The position numbers and the translations under genes were made by a program. From Rhodobacter sp. (GTDB lineage Bacteria; Pseudomonadota; Alphaproteobacteria; Rhodobacterales; Rhodobacteraceae), in the NCBI GenBank assembly GCA_030065095.1, contig JASJDP010000010.1, forward strand, positions 1-64,000: a DNA stretch of 64,000 nt. Direction: 5' to 3'. Shown piece by piece: positions 7,620-16,277 of the stretch. The notes beneath the pieces are model-generated. The model saw nothing but the letters and a program-made list of their open reading frames with translations. It ran no database searches and was not told the origin of the DNA. Position 1 is the first letter of the stretch. Each line of letters begins with the position of its first letter.

Positions 7620-9320
7620 ATGGACAGTGTACGCACCAACCAGCTGACCGGCGCCGAGGCGATGGTGCGGATGCTGCAGGCCCATGGGGTCGATCACATG
7701 TTCGGCCTTTGCGGCGACACCACCCTGCCCTTCTATGATGCGTTGGCGCGGCTGGATCACGGCATCACGCATTATCTGACCCGCGACGAGCGCCACGCGG
7801 CGTACATGGCAGACGCCTATGCCCGCGTCACCGGCAAGCCGGGCGTCTGCGAGGGGCCGTCGGGCGGCGGCGCGACCTATATCCTGCCCGGGCTGATCGA
7901 GGCGCATGACAGCTCGGTGCCGGTGCTGGCCATCACCACCGACGTGGCCACGACCTCGCGCGGGAAATATCCCTTGACCGAGCTGGATCAGGTGGCGCTG
8001 ATGCGGCCGCTGACGAAGTGGAACGCATCATTGGATCAGGCGGCGCGGCTGCCCGCGGGCTTACGGCAGGCGTTCCGGGCGATGACGACGGGGCGGCCGG
8101 GATCGGTGCATCTGGCGCTGCCCTTCGACACCCAGAAGGGCGTCGTCGACGAGGCCGAGATCTGGGCCGATCCGCGGCACCGGGCGTTCCCGGCCGAGCG
8201 CGCCGCGCCGGACCCGCAGGCGGTGCGGGATGCCGTCGATGTCCTGGAGGGCGCGCACCGCGCCGTGGCGATTTGCGGAGGCGGCCCGGTGCTGGCCGGG
8301 GCCGAGGCGGAGCTGGCCGAGCTCGCCGAGGCGCTGGATTTGCCCGTTGCGACAACGGTATCCGGCCAGGGGGCGCTGGCCGAGATACATCCCCAGGCGC
8401 TCGGCGTCGTGGGATCGAACGGCGGGGTGCCGGCAACGCGGGCGGTCGTGGATGACGCGGATGTGGTGGTCTTCATCGGATGCCGGGCAGGGTCGGTGAC
8501 GACCGAGCGCTGGCGCTCGCCGGCCCCGGGCAAAACGATCATACACATCGACAGCGACCCGGCGGTGATCGGGGCGAACTATCCGACCGATGTGGCGGTT
8601 TGTGCGGATGCGAAGCTGGCACTGCGGGCATTGCTGTCTGAGATCGGCCTGCGCAGCGATCTGCGGGCACAGGGCGGCACCAGGCGGGCCACGGCGGCGT
8701 GGGTGACGAAGGACGCCGCGTTCCGGCAGCTGGCAGAAAGCCCCGAACGACCGATTCGGCCCGAGGCCGTGATGGCGGCTCTAATGGAGGTCCTGGACGA
8801 CGAGGCAGTGATCTGCGCCGATCCCGGTACGCCTTGTCCGTATTTCAGCGCCTATTACCGGTGGCGGACACCGGGGCGGCACTTCATCACCAACCGGGCG
8901 CATGGGGCCTTGGGGTATTCGCTGGCTGCAGCCATGGGCGCGCAGGTTGGACGGCCGGGTGCAAAAGTGCTGAGCGTGATGGGGGACGGGTCGTTCGGAT
9001 TCTGCTGCGGCGAATTCGAAACACTGGTTCGGTACAACTTGCCGATCACCTCGATCGTTTTCTCGAACGCGGTCTTCGGCTGGATCAAGGCCGGGCAGAA
9101 CGCCGGGTTCGGGCAACGGTTCTACAATGTGGATTTCGGGCGGACCGATCACGCAGCGGTGGCGCGGGCGTTCGGGGTGAAAAGCTGGACGGTCGAGGAC
9201 CCGGCCCAGCTTGTGCAGGTGCTGCGCGAAGCGGTGGATCATGATGGGCCCACACTGGTCGATGTGATCAGCCAGCCGCTGCACGATGCCGCGGCGCCGG
9301 TGTCGGAGTGGGTGGCGTGA
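7620..9320 (+). CDS. Thiamine-diphosphate-dependent enzyme (acetolactate synthase-like)
   Basis: The 566-residue protein has the three-domain ThDP decarboxylase/carboligase layout: Pyr domain (about 8-175) with the cofactor-activating glutamate at about 57 (TRDERHAAYMADAYAR), central Rossmann-like domain (about 195-330), and PP domain (about 385-555) with the ThDP/metal motif from GDGSFGF (about 454) to VFSN about 27 residues later. It is catalytically complete at those sites. The family covers acetolactate synthase, benzoylformate decarboxylase, sulfoacetaldehyde acetyltransferase and others; I cannot choose. No regulatory small subunit follows. Divergent from a GntR/FCD repressor, so probably an inducible catabolic enzyme. 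Confidence 0.85.
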   Translation: MDSVRTNQLTGAEAMVRMLQAHGVDHMFGLCGDTTLPFYDALARLDHGITHYLTRDERHAAYMADAYARVTGKPGVCEGPSGGGATYILPGLIEAHDSSVPVLAITTDVATTSRGKYPLTELDQVALMRPLTKWNASLDQAARLPAGLRQAFRAMTTGRPGSVHLALPFDTQKGVVDEAEIWADPRHRAFPAERAAPDPQAVRDAVDVLEGAHRAVAICGGGPVLAGAEAELAELAEALDLPVATTVSGQGALAEIHPQALGVVGSNGGVPATRAVVDDADVVVFIGCRAGSVTTERWRSPAPGKTIIHIDSDPAVIGANYPTDVAVCADAKLALRALLSEIGLRSDLRAQGGTRRATAAWVTKDAAFRQLAESPERPIRPEAVMAALMEVLDDEAVICADPGTPCPYFSAYYRWRTPGRHFITNRAHGALGYSLAAAMGAQVGRPGAKVLSVMGDGSFGFCCGEFETLVRYNLPITSIVFSNAVFGWIKAGQNAGFGQRFYNVDFGRTDHAAVARAFGVKSWTVEDPAQLVQVLREAVDHDGPTLVDVISQPLHDAAAPVSEWVA

Positions 9321-9469
9321 GGCCGAAGTTTCCATGCCGATACCCGTTCAACTGACGGAATTGGAGAGAGATAGCGCCAACGGCGTCACGGGAAAAATTC
9401 CGCGGGCTCGGTCCCCTGGCTTGGGAAAGGGTGGACCGGCCGGAGCATCAGATGCCCAGGCCGAGCCCG

Positions 9470-9568
9470 GCCAATCAGTTCGTCTTTGCGGTTGAAATGC
9501 CTGTTGAGGGATTTCTTCGTTACACCTGCTCCTGCGGCGACCGCGTCCACAACTGCCGCGCGTTTGCC
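9470..9568 (-). pseudogene. TetR-family regulator remnant (helix-turn-helix scrap)
   Basis: On the minus strand about 33 codons read as the TetR DNA-binding core: AAVVDAVAAGAGVTKKSLNRHFNRKDELIG, in two halves AVAAGAGVTKKSLNRHF (recognition helix) and NRKDELIG. The first helix upstream and the whole ligand domain are missing, so this is a decayed fragment. It lies in the 400-base gap between the ThDP enzyme and the enoyl-CoA hydratase; a TetR gene would be a natural former regulator of the hydratase. Confidence 0.6.
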
Positions 9569-9665
9569 GGATTGGAAGACGGCTTGGCCCCGGCATCGAG
9601 CACGCGGTCTGGCGTCGGTATTTTTTGGAGACAGGGACCTATGAATACCTACCTGTGAGTTTACG

Positions 9666-9682
9666 GGAACTTCGGCAGTTCC
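9666..9682. promoter_or_regulatory. Inverted repeat upstream of the enoyl-CoA hydratase
   Basis: GGAACT-TCGGC-AGTTCC forms a 6-bp dyad with a 5-base centre, 40 bases before the hydratase start codon. It could be a repressor operator, possibly for the lost TetR protein, or a leader hairpin. Confidence 0.3.
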
Positions 9683-9721
9683 TACCCTTATGTCGATCGA
9701 GACCCAAATGAGGGAAAGAGG

Positions 9722-10513
9722 ATGGATGAGACTGTCTTGTTCGAAGTGCGCCAGGGCGTGGCGCTGGTAACACTGAACCGCCCTGAAAAGCTCAACGCAC
9801 TGAATTATCAGACAAATGACCGTCTTCTGGCGCTGTTGGACCAAATAGAGGGCAATCGCGGGATCGGCGCCGTCATTCTGACGGGAGCCGGGCCGCGAGC
9901 GTTTTCGGCGGGCGCCGACATCCACGAGTTTTCCCATAGCGTGGCTCAGGGCCCGGACGTCGCCGTAAAGGAATTCGTCCGGCGCGGACAGGCGGTGACC
10001 AGCCGCATGGAGGCATTTTCAAAGCCGATAATCGCGGCGGTGAACGGCATCGCCTTTGGCGGAGGATGTGAAATCACCGAGGCTGTGCATCTGGCGATTG
10101 CATCGGATCGCGCGCTGTTTGCCAAGCCGGAAATCAACATCGCCATCCCGCCGACCTTTGGCGGAACTCAAAGGCTTCCGCGCCTTGCCGGAAGGAAGCG
10201 GGCGCTGGAACTGCTGTTGACCGGGGAGGCGTTTGGCCCGGACCGTGCCTATGAGTTGGGGCTGGTCAACAAGGTTGTCAGGCATAGCGAGCTTTTGCCG
10301 GAGGCGTTCGCGCTGGCCGAAAAAATTCTGCGACATTCACCGCTTGCGGCCGCGCGGATCATTACCGCCGTGACGCGCGGCCTTAACGCGACGATCGCCG
10401 AAGGATTGCAGATCGAGAGCGAACAATTCGCCAGGATGGTCCCCACACAGGACATCCGCGAGGGGCTTGATGCCTGGATCGAGCGCCGGACGCCGGTTTA
10501 TCGGGGTGAGTGA
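9722..10513 (+). CDS. Enoyl-CoA hydratase/isomerase (crotonase family)
   Basis: The 263-residue protein is a full-length crotonase: substrate CoA-binding region GPRAFSAGADIHEF (about 59-72, oxyanion-hole loop), second oxyanion glycine in GIAFGGGCEITEA (about 105-117) with the first catalytic Glu, and the second catalytic Glu in FAKPEINI (about 137-144) followed by GGTQRLPRL. Both acids match those of true hydratases, so syn-hydration of a 2-enoyl-CoA is likely; the physiological acyl chain is unknown. It has a GGAAAGAGG site before the ATG and stands alone on the plus strand. The acyl-CoA synthetase gene on the opposite strand nearby could supply CoA esters. Confidence 0.9.
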   Translation: MDETVLFEVRQGVALVTLNRPEKLNALNYQTNDRLLALLDQIEGNRGIGAVILTGAGPRAFSAGADIHEFSHSVAQGPDVAVKEFVRRGQAVTSRMEAFSKPIIAAVNGIAFGGGCEITEAVHLAIASDRALFAKPEINIAIPPTFGGTQRLPRLAGRKRALELLLTGEAFGPDRAYELGLVNKVVRHSELLPEAFALAEKILRHSPLAAARIITAVTRGLNATIAEGLQIESEQFARMVPTQDIREGLDAWIERRTPVYRGE

Positions 10514-10557
10514 TCCGGAGGGCTGGGAGCGGTCGTCCTGAATTCTGCATCACGCCC

Positions 10558-10734
10558 CAATCGGGGAAACGCGGCATTCAAGATGGCCAAAGCCACGGCC
10601 AGCCAGGTGCCGACCGACGGGGGCCGCTGCGCCTGTACCCGGATCGCCATGAACGGCGCATGGACCGCGGTCAGCTCAAAAATATGTCGCGACAGGATCG
10701 GCTCGCGATATTTCGCAAGGACCCGGGTCCATTC
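10558..10734 (-). pseudogene. Fatty-acid desaturase N-terminal remnant
   Basis: About 59 codons on the minus strand (EWTRVLAKYREP, then RHIFELTAVHAPF, then TWLAVALAILNAAFPRL) follow the N-terminal pattern of membrane fatty-acid desaturases (W--LA-YREP---R--FEL---PF---WLALAL---AF--RL). The frame ends soon after and none of the histidine boxes is present, so the gene is truncated. It lies in the 297-base gap between the hydratase and ThDP enzyme genes; nothing else is seen there. Confidence 0.5.
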
Positions 10735-10810
10735 ATGTAGATGCAACTGGGCGGTTTCCTGGCGCTAGTGGCACGTCGCCCATGCCCCTGCCCGTCGCGC
10801 CGAGCCGGGA

Positions 10811-12541
10811 TCAATCAAATTCGCGTCGCTTAAGCTCGGCTTCGTTCCAAGCCGTTAATGCCTGATATTCCGGAACGAACCCCAACCCCTTTTTTGCATC
10901 GGACGACATGACGGTTTGCGACGTAACCACATCCACGACGGCGGGCGCATTCGCCAGTGCGCGTTTCAGCGCAGGGACCAGGTCATGGGCCTTTTTCACG
11001 CGTTCTCCATGTGCGCCGAGTGACTGTGCCATTTTCCCATAGTCCGTGTCTCGCAAGGTCGTGCCCACGACCCGACCCCCGTAGTTCATCTCTTGATCCA
11101 GGCGCTCGATGTTCCACGCGCCGTTATTGGAGACGATGAAGACCGCTTTGCAGCCATGTCGCACGGCGGTGTCGACTTCCATCGCGTTGATGCCGTAGGC
11201 GCCGTCGCCGGTTACGCAGATCACCTGACGATCCGGGCAGGCCAGCGCCGCGGCATTGGCGAACGGAACGCCGACGCCCAGGCAGCCGAATGCTCCGGCA
11301 TCGAGATAGGTGCGGGCGCTGAGCCCAATTCGAGCGAAGCTGAGGAAATCGCCGCCATCGGCGATGGCGATGCAGTCGCGGTCCGCGACCTTCCGGAGCG
11401 CGTCGAACACGGCCATGGGATGGATGCGGCCATCCTTGCCGGTGAGCGGCACCTCGACGGCAGTACCTTTGGCGATCCGATCGCCATGCTTTCTGCGCAG
11501 CGCCCCTGCCCAGTCTTGATCCAACATCCCCGCATCGCTGCCAAGCGCGTCCGACAGTGCATTCAGCGCAAGCCCGACATCGGCGAAAATCTCCGGCTGG
11601 CCGCGGCGGTTGTCGACCAATTCTGCCGCGGTGTCGGCGACCCTGATGAATCCGGCGTCGCGGAATACCGCGGGCGAGCCGTAGCCAAGTTGATAATCGA
11701 GCTTGCGGCCCAATGTTATCACCAGATCGGCCTGCCCCATCGCAGCGGCGCGAACGGCGCCCACGACCGACGGGTGCTCGGACGGCACCAGCCCGCGGCT
11801 TTCCTGAGTGTCGAGGTACAGCGCGCCGCAGGCATCGAGGAACCGCACCAGCTCTGCACCTTTACCCTGCGCGCCACGTCCCGAGACGACCAAGATTCGA
11901 CGCGCCGCCCGAATGGCTTCGACAGCCTCGCCGATCAGGTTCGGGTCTGGCGGAGAACGGCGCCTCGGCTTGCCGGCGAGCCATTCATCCAAGACGAGTG
12001 AGGGCTTCACGCTGGTCCGCAGAATGTCGGTCGGTATTTCGAGGTAGGCGGGCCCCGGTTCGCCCATGTCGCCGGCCGCCATCGCAATCGCCAGATCCAT
12101 CTCGCGCAACGCCTGTTCGGCGACACGGGCGGTGCGGGAATAGCGGGTGACGGGGGCCAGGATACCGCAGTGGTCTATATCCTGCAGCGGTCCCATATTG
12201 GCCTGCGCCCGTGGTGGGCAGCCGCCGATCAGCAGAACCGGAACCCGCGCCAGATGCGCATTTGCGATACCGGTGACGCAGTTCGTCACCCCCGGCCCGG
12301 CGGTGGCGAGACAGACGCCCAACTCGCCCGTCAATTCGGCATGGGCATGGGCCATATGTACCGCCGCGCCCTCGTCGCGGACATCGACGATATGAACGCC
12401 CTCTTGGGCGAGGAAATCCCAGATCGGCTGAATATGCCCGCCCTGCAGACCGAAGACCCGCCGGATGCCGCGCCGGACCAGCGACTCGACGATCCAGGCG
12501 GCAACGCTTTGTCGGTCGGTGTTAAGGTCGATCGCCGCCAT
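10811..12541 (-). CDS. Thiamine-diphosphate-dependent decarboxylase/carboligase
   Basis: The 576-residue protein has the Pyr, central and PP domains of the acetolactate synthase/oxalyl-CoA decarboxylase superfamily. The catalytic Glu is at about 57 ([16 protein letters not shown]) and the ThDP motif runs from GDGAYG (about 444) to IVSNN. I use the ATG at 12541 because AAGGAC lies 7 bases upstream; an ATG seven codons earlier is possible. It overlaps the end of the acyl-CoA synthetase gene by 20 bases, so the pair is co-translated. Coupling to a CoA ligase suggests an acyl-CoA substrate (2-hydroxyacyl-CoA lyase or oxalyl-CoA decarboxylase type), but the residues do not settle this. Confidence 0.84.
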   Translation of the reverse strand: MAAIDLNTDRQSVAAWIVESLVRRGIRRVFGLQGGHIQPIWDFLAQEGVHIVDVRDEGAAVHMAHAHAELTGELGVCLATAGPGVTNCVTGIANAHLARVPVLLIGGCPPRAQANMGPLQDIDHCGILAPVTRYSRTARVAEQALREMDLAIAMAAGDMGEPGPAYLEIPTDILRTSVKPSLVLDEWLAGKPRRRSPPDPNLIGEAVEAIRAARRILVVSGRGAQGKGAELVRFLDACGALYLDTQESRGLVPSEHPSVVGAVRAAAMGQADLVITLGRKLDYQLGYGSPAVFRDAGFIRVADTAAELVDNRRGQPEIFADVGLALNALSDALGSDAGMLDQDWAGALRRKHGDRIAKGTAVEVPLTGKDGRIHPMAVFDALRKVADRDCIAIADGGDFLSFARIGLSARTYLDAGAFGCLGVGVPFANAAALACPDRQVICVTGDGAYGINAMEVDTAVRHGCKAVFIVSNNGAWNIERLDQEMNYGGRVVGTTLRDTDYGKMAQSLGAHGERVKKAHDLVPALKRALANAPAVVDVVTSQTVMSSDAKKGLGFVPEYQALTAWNEAELKRREFD

Positions 12542-14099
12542 CGCATCGGTCCTTCGGTTCACCGGCGAACATCTCGCGCAAGCTGCGGTGCAGGATCTTG
12601 CCGGTTGTGTTTCGGGGCATGTCCTCGGGGCGCAGGAACACGAACTCGCGCGGGCGCTTGTAGCCAGCCAGCCTGCCTTGGCACCAGGCGGTCAGGCCGG
12701 CGTCGTCGCCCTTTCGGCCTTCGCGCATCACCACGGCTGCGACCACGCGTTCGCCCCATTTGTCGTCATGCACGCCGACGACCGCCGCATCGCGCACGTC
12801 CGCATGTGCCATCAGCGCCTGTTCGACCTCTGAGGGGTACACGTTCTCTCCGCCCGTGATGATCATGTTCTTCTTGCGGTCGATCAGCCGAACGAACCCG
12901 TTCTCGTCGCGCAGGGCAACGTCGCCGACGCTCAGGTAGCCGCCGCGCATAGCCTCGGCGGTTTTGTCGGACCGGTTCCAGTAACCGTCGAACTGGTAGG
13001 GGCTGGAACTGAAAAGCTCGCCCGGCTGGCCGTCCGGCACCTCTTTGCCGTCATCATCCAGCAGGCGAATTGGGCGAGAGCCCACGACCTCGCGGCCAAC
13101 CGTGCCGAGGTGATCGAATTGCTCTTCAGGGTGCAGCATTGTCACCCATCCCGCCTCGGTCGAACCGTAGAGCTCGTAGAGACCGGAGTTGGGAAACATC
13201 GCCATGATCTCGCGCTTGGTCTCGGCGAAGGCCGGGGCGGATGACACGAGGAGTTTTTCGACGGACGAACCGCCGGCGCGGGCCGTCTTCGGCAGGTTCA
13301 GCAGCATCGAGAAATGGGTGGGCACCAGCGAGGTAAATGTGGCGCGCGACAAGGCGGACAGGCACAATTCGGGGTCGAAGCCGGCACGGGAGAATATCTC
13401 GATCCCCGCGCCCCGGTAGAGAAAGGCGGTGAGGAAGTTCAGCGAATTGGCGTGGCACATGGGCATGACCAGGAGCGCGCGGTCGTGCCGGTGCAAGCGG
13501 AACTCGATATCGGTCATCAGGGCCAACATCGCCATGCCGCGATGCGACCGGATCGCGCCCTTGGGGGTGCCGGTGGTGCCGGAGGTATACATCAGGCACC
13601 ACGGATCGTCGGGGGTTACGAGCCGGTCGGGGTCACGGTCAGAGCCTGTGTCGATCAGATCTTCGTAGGCGCCGAAACCGGCGGCGGGCCTGCCAATCAC
13701 GAAGACGGCGCCGTCGGCGATGCCAACCTCGCCACGCGCAGCCTCGAAGGTCGGCAGCAAGGCATCCTCGACAATAAGCGCCCGCGCCGTGCAATCGTTC
13801 AGGATGAACGCGGCCTCGGGCCCGGTGAGCCGGAAGTTCACCGGCACGGTAACCAGCCCGGCCTTGGCGCAGGCGGCGTAGATCTCGGCGAATTCGATAC
13901 GGTTATAGGCGAGGACGCCGACGCGGTCGCCCTTTTCCAGGCCCAGCCCGAGCAGACCGTTTCCCAGCCGGCGCGCGCGGCGGTTCCAGTCGGCATAGCT
14001 CAGGCCGCGATCCAGATCGCAGGCACCCAGGGCAGAGGGGCGCAGCCGGGCATGGGCTCCGAGCACCTCGCCGACGGTCAGGATGGTGCCGCCCGCCAT
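12522..14099 (-). CDS. Acyl-CoA synthetase (AMP-forming)
   Basis: The 525-residue ANL-superfamily ligase has the phosphate-binding loop [11 protein letters not shown] (about 171-181), the A5 motif [10 protein letters not shown] (about 309-318), A7/A8 [20 protein letters not shown] with hinge [15 protein letters not shown], and the catalytic lysine in [13 protein letters not shown] near the C-terminus. It activates a carboxylic acid to acyl-AMP and then acyl-CoA in the cytoplasm. It lies 3 bases after the stop of the GntR gene and overlaps the following ThDP enzyme gene, forming a three-gene operon. The acid is unknown; medium-chain or aryl/oxalyl acids are all possible. Confidence 0.9.
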   Translation of the reverse strand: MAGGTILTVGEVLGAHARLRPSALGACDLDRGLSYADWNRRARRLGNGLLGLGLEKGDRVGVLAYNRIEFAEIYAACAKAGLVTVPVNFRLTGPEAAFILNDCTARALIVEDALLPTFEAARGEVGIADGAVFVIGRPAAGFGAYEDLIDTGSDRDPDRLVTPDDPWCLMYTSGTTGTPKGAIRSHRGMAMLALMTDIEFRLHRHDRALLVMPMCHANSLNFLTAFLYRGAGIEIFSRAGFDPELCLSALSRATFTSLVPTHFSMLLNLPKTARAGGSSVEKLLVSSAPAFAETKREIMAMFPNSGLYELYGSTEAGWVTMLHPEEQFDHLGTVGREVVGSRPIRLLDDDGKEVPDGQPGELFSSSPYQFDGYWNRSDKTAEAMRGGYLSVGDVALRDENGFVRLIDRKKNMIITGGENVYPSEVEQALMAHADVRDAAVVGVHDDKWGERVVAAVVMREGRKGDDAGLTAWCQGRLAGYKRPREFVFLRPEDMPRNTTGKILHRSLREMFAGEPKDRCDGGDRP

Positions 14100-14102
14100 G
14101 GT

Positions 14103-14771
14103 CTAACTTGCCTCTGCTACTCCAAAGACAGGCGACGGGTTCTGGTCATATGCCAAGCGAATGTGCTGCGTCATCAATTCCGCTGCCCTGTCCGACTGTC
14201 TCGCGAACATCGCGTTCACGATCGCCTCGTGCTCGTCCCAGATCGGCCCTGCTTTCGCCGGATCGCTCAGGACCTCGGCCATCGCACGGCGGATGTGGTT
14301 CCAATTGGTGCGCATGGAATTTTGGACCACGAGGTTGCCGCTCCAGCCGTAGATCATCTCGTGAAAATCCCGATCGGCCCCGAGCAGCGCGCGCATGTCG
14401 CCCTCGGCCACGGCGTGGTGCCCACGGTCCAGAACCTCTCGGGCTGTCCGGGCCGCATCTGCGGGTTTGCGATCGATGGCGAAGCGCACGGTGAAGGGTT
14501 CGACCAACTGACGGTATTCGTAAATCGAACGGAAGAGATCGGGGTCCAGCGCTGACACGACGACACCCCGGCGTCCGGTATCCTCGACCAGCTTTTCGGA
14601 TTTGAGAATCGCGATCGCGCTGTTGACCGGCTGGCGGGAAACCTTGAGGCGCGCAGCGATTTCATCCTGGTTCAGCCGTTCGCCCGGCCGGAACTCGCTC
14701 GTGCAGATGGCGTCGACAAGGATGTCGTAAGTCTCTTCCACCAAGGTCTTTTTGGGTTTGATCGCGTCCAT
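14103..14771 (-). CDS. GntR-family transcriptional regulator, FCD type
   Basis: The 222-residue protein has a winged helix (about 8-75; DEIAARLKVSRQPVNSAIAIL) and an FCD domain (about 85-212) with acidic and histidine residues at the usual metal positions (DRDFHEMIY, MTQHIRLAY). It heads the operon with the acyl-CoA synthetase and ThDP enzyme genes and is probably their autoregulated repressor. A perfect 20-bp palindrome 59 bases upstream of its start is the likely operator. Start: ATG at 14771, with AGGAC upstream. Confidence 0.9.
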   Translation of the reverse strand: MDAIKPKKTLVEETYDILVDAICTSEFRPGERLNQDEIAARLKVSRQPVNSAIAILKSEKLVEDTGRRGVVVSALDPDLFRSIYEYRQLVEPFTVRFAIDRKPADAARTAREVLDRGHHAVAEGDMRALLGADRDFHEMIYGWSGNLVVQNSMRTNWNHIRRAMAEVLSDPAKAGPIWDEHEAIVNAMFARQSDRAAELMTQHIRLAYDQNPSPVFGVAEAS

Positions 14772-14829
14772 TGCCCAGTCCTTTTCCAGGAGGGACGTTA
14801 CGAGAACCGGCTGGATTCGACAATATACC

Positions 14830-14849
14830 GTATTTCGTATACGAAATAC
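14830..14849. promoter_or_regulatory. Perfect 20-bp palindrome, probable GntR operator
   Basis: The half-site GTATTTCGTA is followed directly by its exact reverse complement TACGAAATAC. The centre is CGTATACG. It lies between the GntR gene (minus) and the RHH gene (plus), in the position expected for autoregulation and possibly for control of both directions. Confidence 0.75.
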
Positions 14850-14918
14850 TGATTGATGGTTTCCGATACGTTACCCATACCAACATGCCACTAGACTGCG
14901 GTTAAGGGAGGACGGAAT

Positions 14919-15212
14919 ATGTGCCAGGTCTTTGCGGGCCAAGATCCCGAGCGATATGCAAGCCACACGCGCCGGTTGAGGCTGAACGGGCAAAGCACCA
15001 GCATCAGGCTGGAAAACGCGTTCTGGAGGATCATCGACGAGATTGCCGAACGTGACGGCGTGTCGACGCCCGTATTCCTCTCTACGTTGCATTCCGAGGT
15101 TCTCGAATTGCGCGGAGAGCCGAGCAACTTCACGTCTCTTCTGCGCTGTGCCTGCCTGAAATTCATAGAGACCTCTCCGGCGCGCCGCACTCTCGCGATT
15201 GCGGCAGAATGA
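14919..15212 (+). CDS. Ribbon-helix-helix domain protein
   Basis: The 97-residue protein begins MCQVFAGQDPERY and matches the small alphaproteobacterial RHH_4-type proteins: a beta strand with the SIRLENAFW segment (about 27-36), two helices around IIDEIAERDGVST and FLSTLHSEVLEL, then NFTSLLRCACLKFIE. Such proteins resemble Arc/MetJ-type DNA-binding proteins, but targets are unknown. A GGGAGGA site precedes the ATG. It is divergent from the GntR operon and shares its promoter region with the 20-bp palindrome. Confidence 0.75.
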   Translation: MCQVFAGQDPERYASHTRRLRLNGQSTSIRLENAFWRIIDEIAERDGVSTPVFLSTLHSEVLELRGEPSNFTSLLRCACLKFIETSPARRTLAIAAE

Positions 15213-15244
15213 CAATTCGATTCTGCCGGATATAAAAAAGCAAT

Positions 15245-15264
15245 GGTAGTATAGACATACTACC
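15245..15264. promoter_or_regulatory. 20-bp dyad upstream of the glyoxalase-family gene
   Basis: GGTAGTAT-AGAC-ATACTACC gives 8-bp perfect arms with a 4-base centre, 59 bases before the start of the VOC-family gene. No T-tract follows, so a protein-binding site is more likely than a terminator. Confidence 0.4.
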
Positions 15265-15322
15265 CGGTTTAGAATCGCGCCAGCTACGATCCCTCTGACA
15301 TCGCAAGTTCGGGGGATGGCAC

Positions 15323-15718
15323 TTGGCCAAAGCGATACATTCGATGATCCGCGTGTTGGACGAGGATCGCTCACTCGCCTTTTACGAAAAGGCATTCGGT
15401 CTCAGCGTCGCGGATCGGCTGGATTTTCCGGATTTCACGCTGGTCTATCTCAGCAATCCCGAGACCGAGTTCGAACTGGAACTCACGATCAACAAGGGCA
15501 CGACCGAGGCATACGAACTGGGTAACGGCTACGGCCATCTTGCTGTGTCGGTCGACGACCTGGACGCCGAACATGCCCGGTTCGAAGCCGAGGGCCTTGC
15601 CCCCCGCAAGCTCGTGGAATTCGCGCCCGCCGGAAAGCTGGTGGCGCGCTTTTTCTTCGTGGCCGACCCCGACGGATACCAGATCGAAGTGCTGGAGCGG
15701 GCCGGTCGTTTCAAGTGA
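15323..15718 (+). CDS. Glyoxalase I / VOC-family metalloprotein
   Basis: The 131-residue protein has the paired beta-alpha-beta-beta-beta modules of glyoxalase I: IHSMIRVLDEDRSLAFYEKAFG at the start (metal His at about 6), a Glu in the first module (FELELT), GHLAVSVDDLD (metal His, about 74) and YQIEVLER at the end (metal Glu). All four metal positions are present, so lactoylglutathione lyase activity on methylglyoxal-glutathione adducts is plausible. The start is a TTG at 15323; the family consistently begins MAKAIHSMIRVLDE and no ATG fits. The next gene begins 20 bases downstream. Confidence 0.85.
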   Translation: MAKAIHSMIRVLDEDRSLAFYEKAFGLSVADRLDFPDFTLVYLSNPETEFELELTINKGTTEAYELGNGYGHLAVSVDDLDAEHARFEAEGLAPRKLVEFAPAGKLVARFFFVADPDGYQIEVLERAGRFK

Positions 15719-15738
15719 ACAGGATGGGAGGAGAGATC

Positions 15739-16263
15739 ATGCCCGAGAAGGTTCGCCCGAAGGGGCTGACGCGGCGCCAGCTCTTGTCGCGGTCGACCGC
15801 GGCAGGTGGGTCGTTCGTGGTGGGGGCCGGGTTCCTGGCCGCGCCGAACGGGGCATGGGCGATGGAGACCGCCGCGCTGAAGCCCGAGACCATGGCGGCG
15901 CTGGTGCAGATGGCACGGGACATTTATCCGCACGATCAGGTGGGCGACGAATATTATGTGATCGCGGTCAAAGGCTATGACACCGCCGATGCCGCAGAAG
16001 GTATCGAGGCGGGCATTGCAAAACTGAACGCTGCGGCACAGGCGGCGGGTCACGACAGCTATCTCTCCATGGGTTGGGAACGCGACCGTGTCGATATCCT
16101 GCGCGCGATGGAGGACGATCCGTTCTTCCAGCAGATCCGCGGCGGGCTGGTCACCGGTCTTTATAACCAGAAAGCGGTCTGGCCGATCTTCGGCTACGAG
16201 GGCGCGTCCTTCGAACAGGGTGGCTACATCGACCGCGGCTTTAACGACATCAACTGGCTTTAG
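15739..16263 (+). CDS. Tat-exported small subunit of a GMC-type membrane dehydrogenase (gluconate 2-dehydrogenase subunit 3-like)
   Basis: The 174-residue protein starts with a twin-arginine signal (LTRRQLLSRS then a hydrophobic stretch ending about residue 44 at AWA). The mature part has the short helical pattern of gluconate/sorbitol dehydrogenase gamma subunits (MARDIYPHDQVGDEYY, FFQQIRGGLVTGLYNQ, GGYIDRGFNDINWL). Such subunits are co-exported with the FAD-binding GMC partner, which lacks a signal of its own. The ATG at 15739 has a GGGAGGAGAG site; a GTG eight codons earlier is less likely. The GMC gene starts 14 bases later. Confidence 0.8.
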   Translation: MPEKVRPKGLTRRQLLSRSTAAGGSFVVGAGFLAAPNGAWAMETAALKPETMAALVQMARDIYPHDQVGDEYYVIAVKGYDTADAAEGIEAGIAKLNAAAQAAGHDSYLSMGWERDRVDILRAMEDDPFFQQIRGGLVTGLYNQKAVWPIFGYEGASFEQGGYIDRGFNDINWL

Positions 16264-16277
16264 AGAGGAGATGACAA

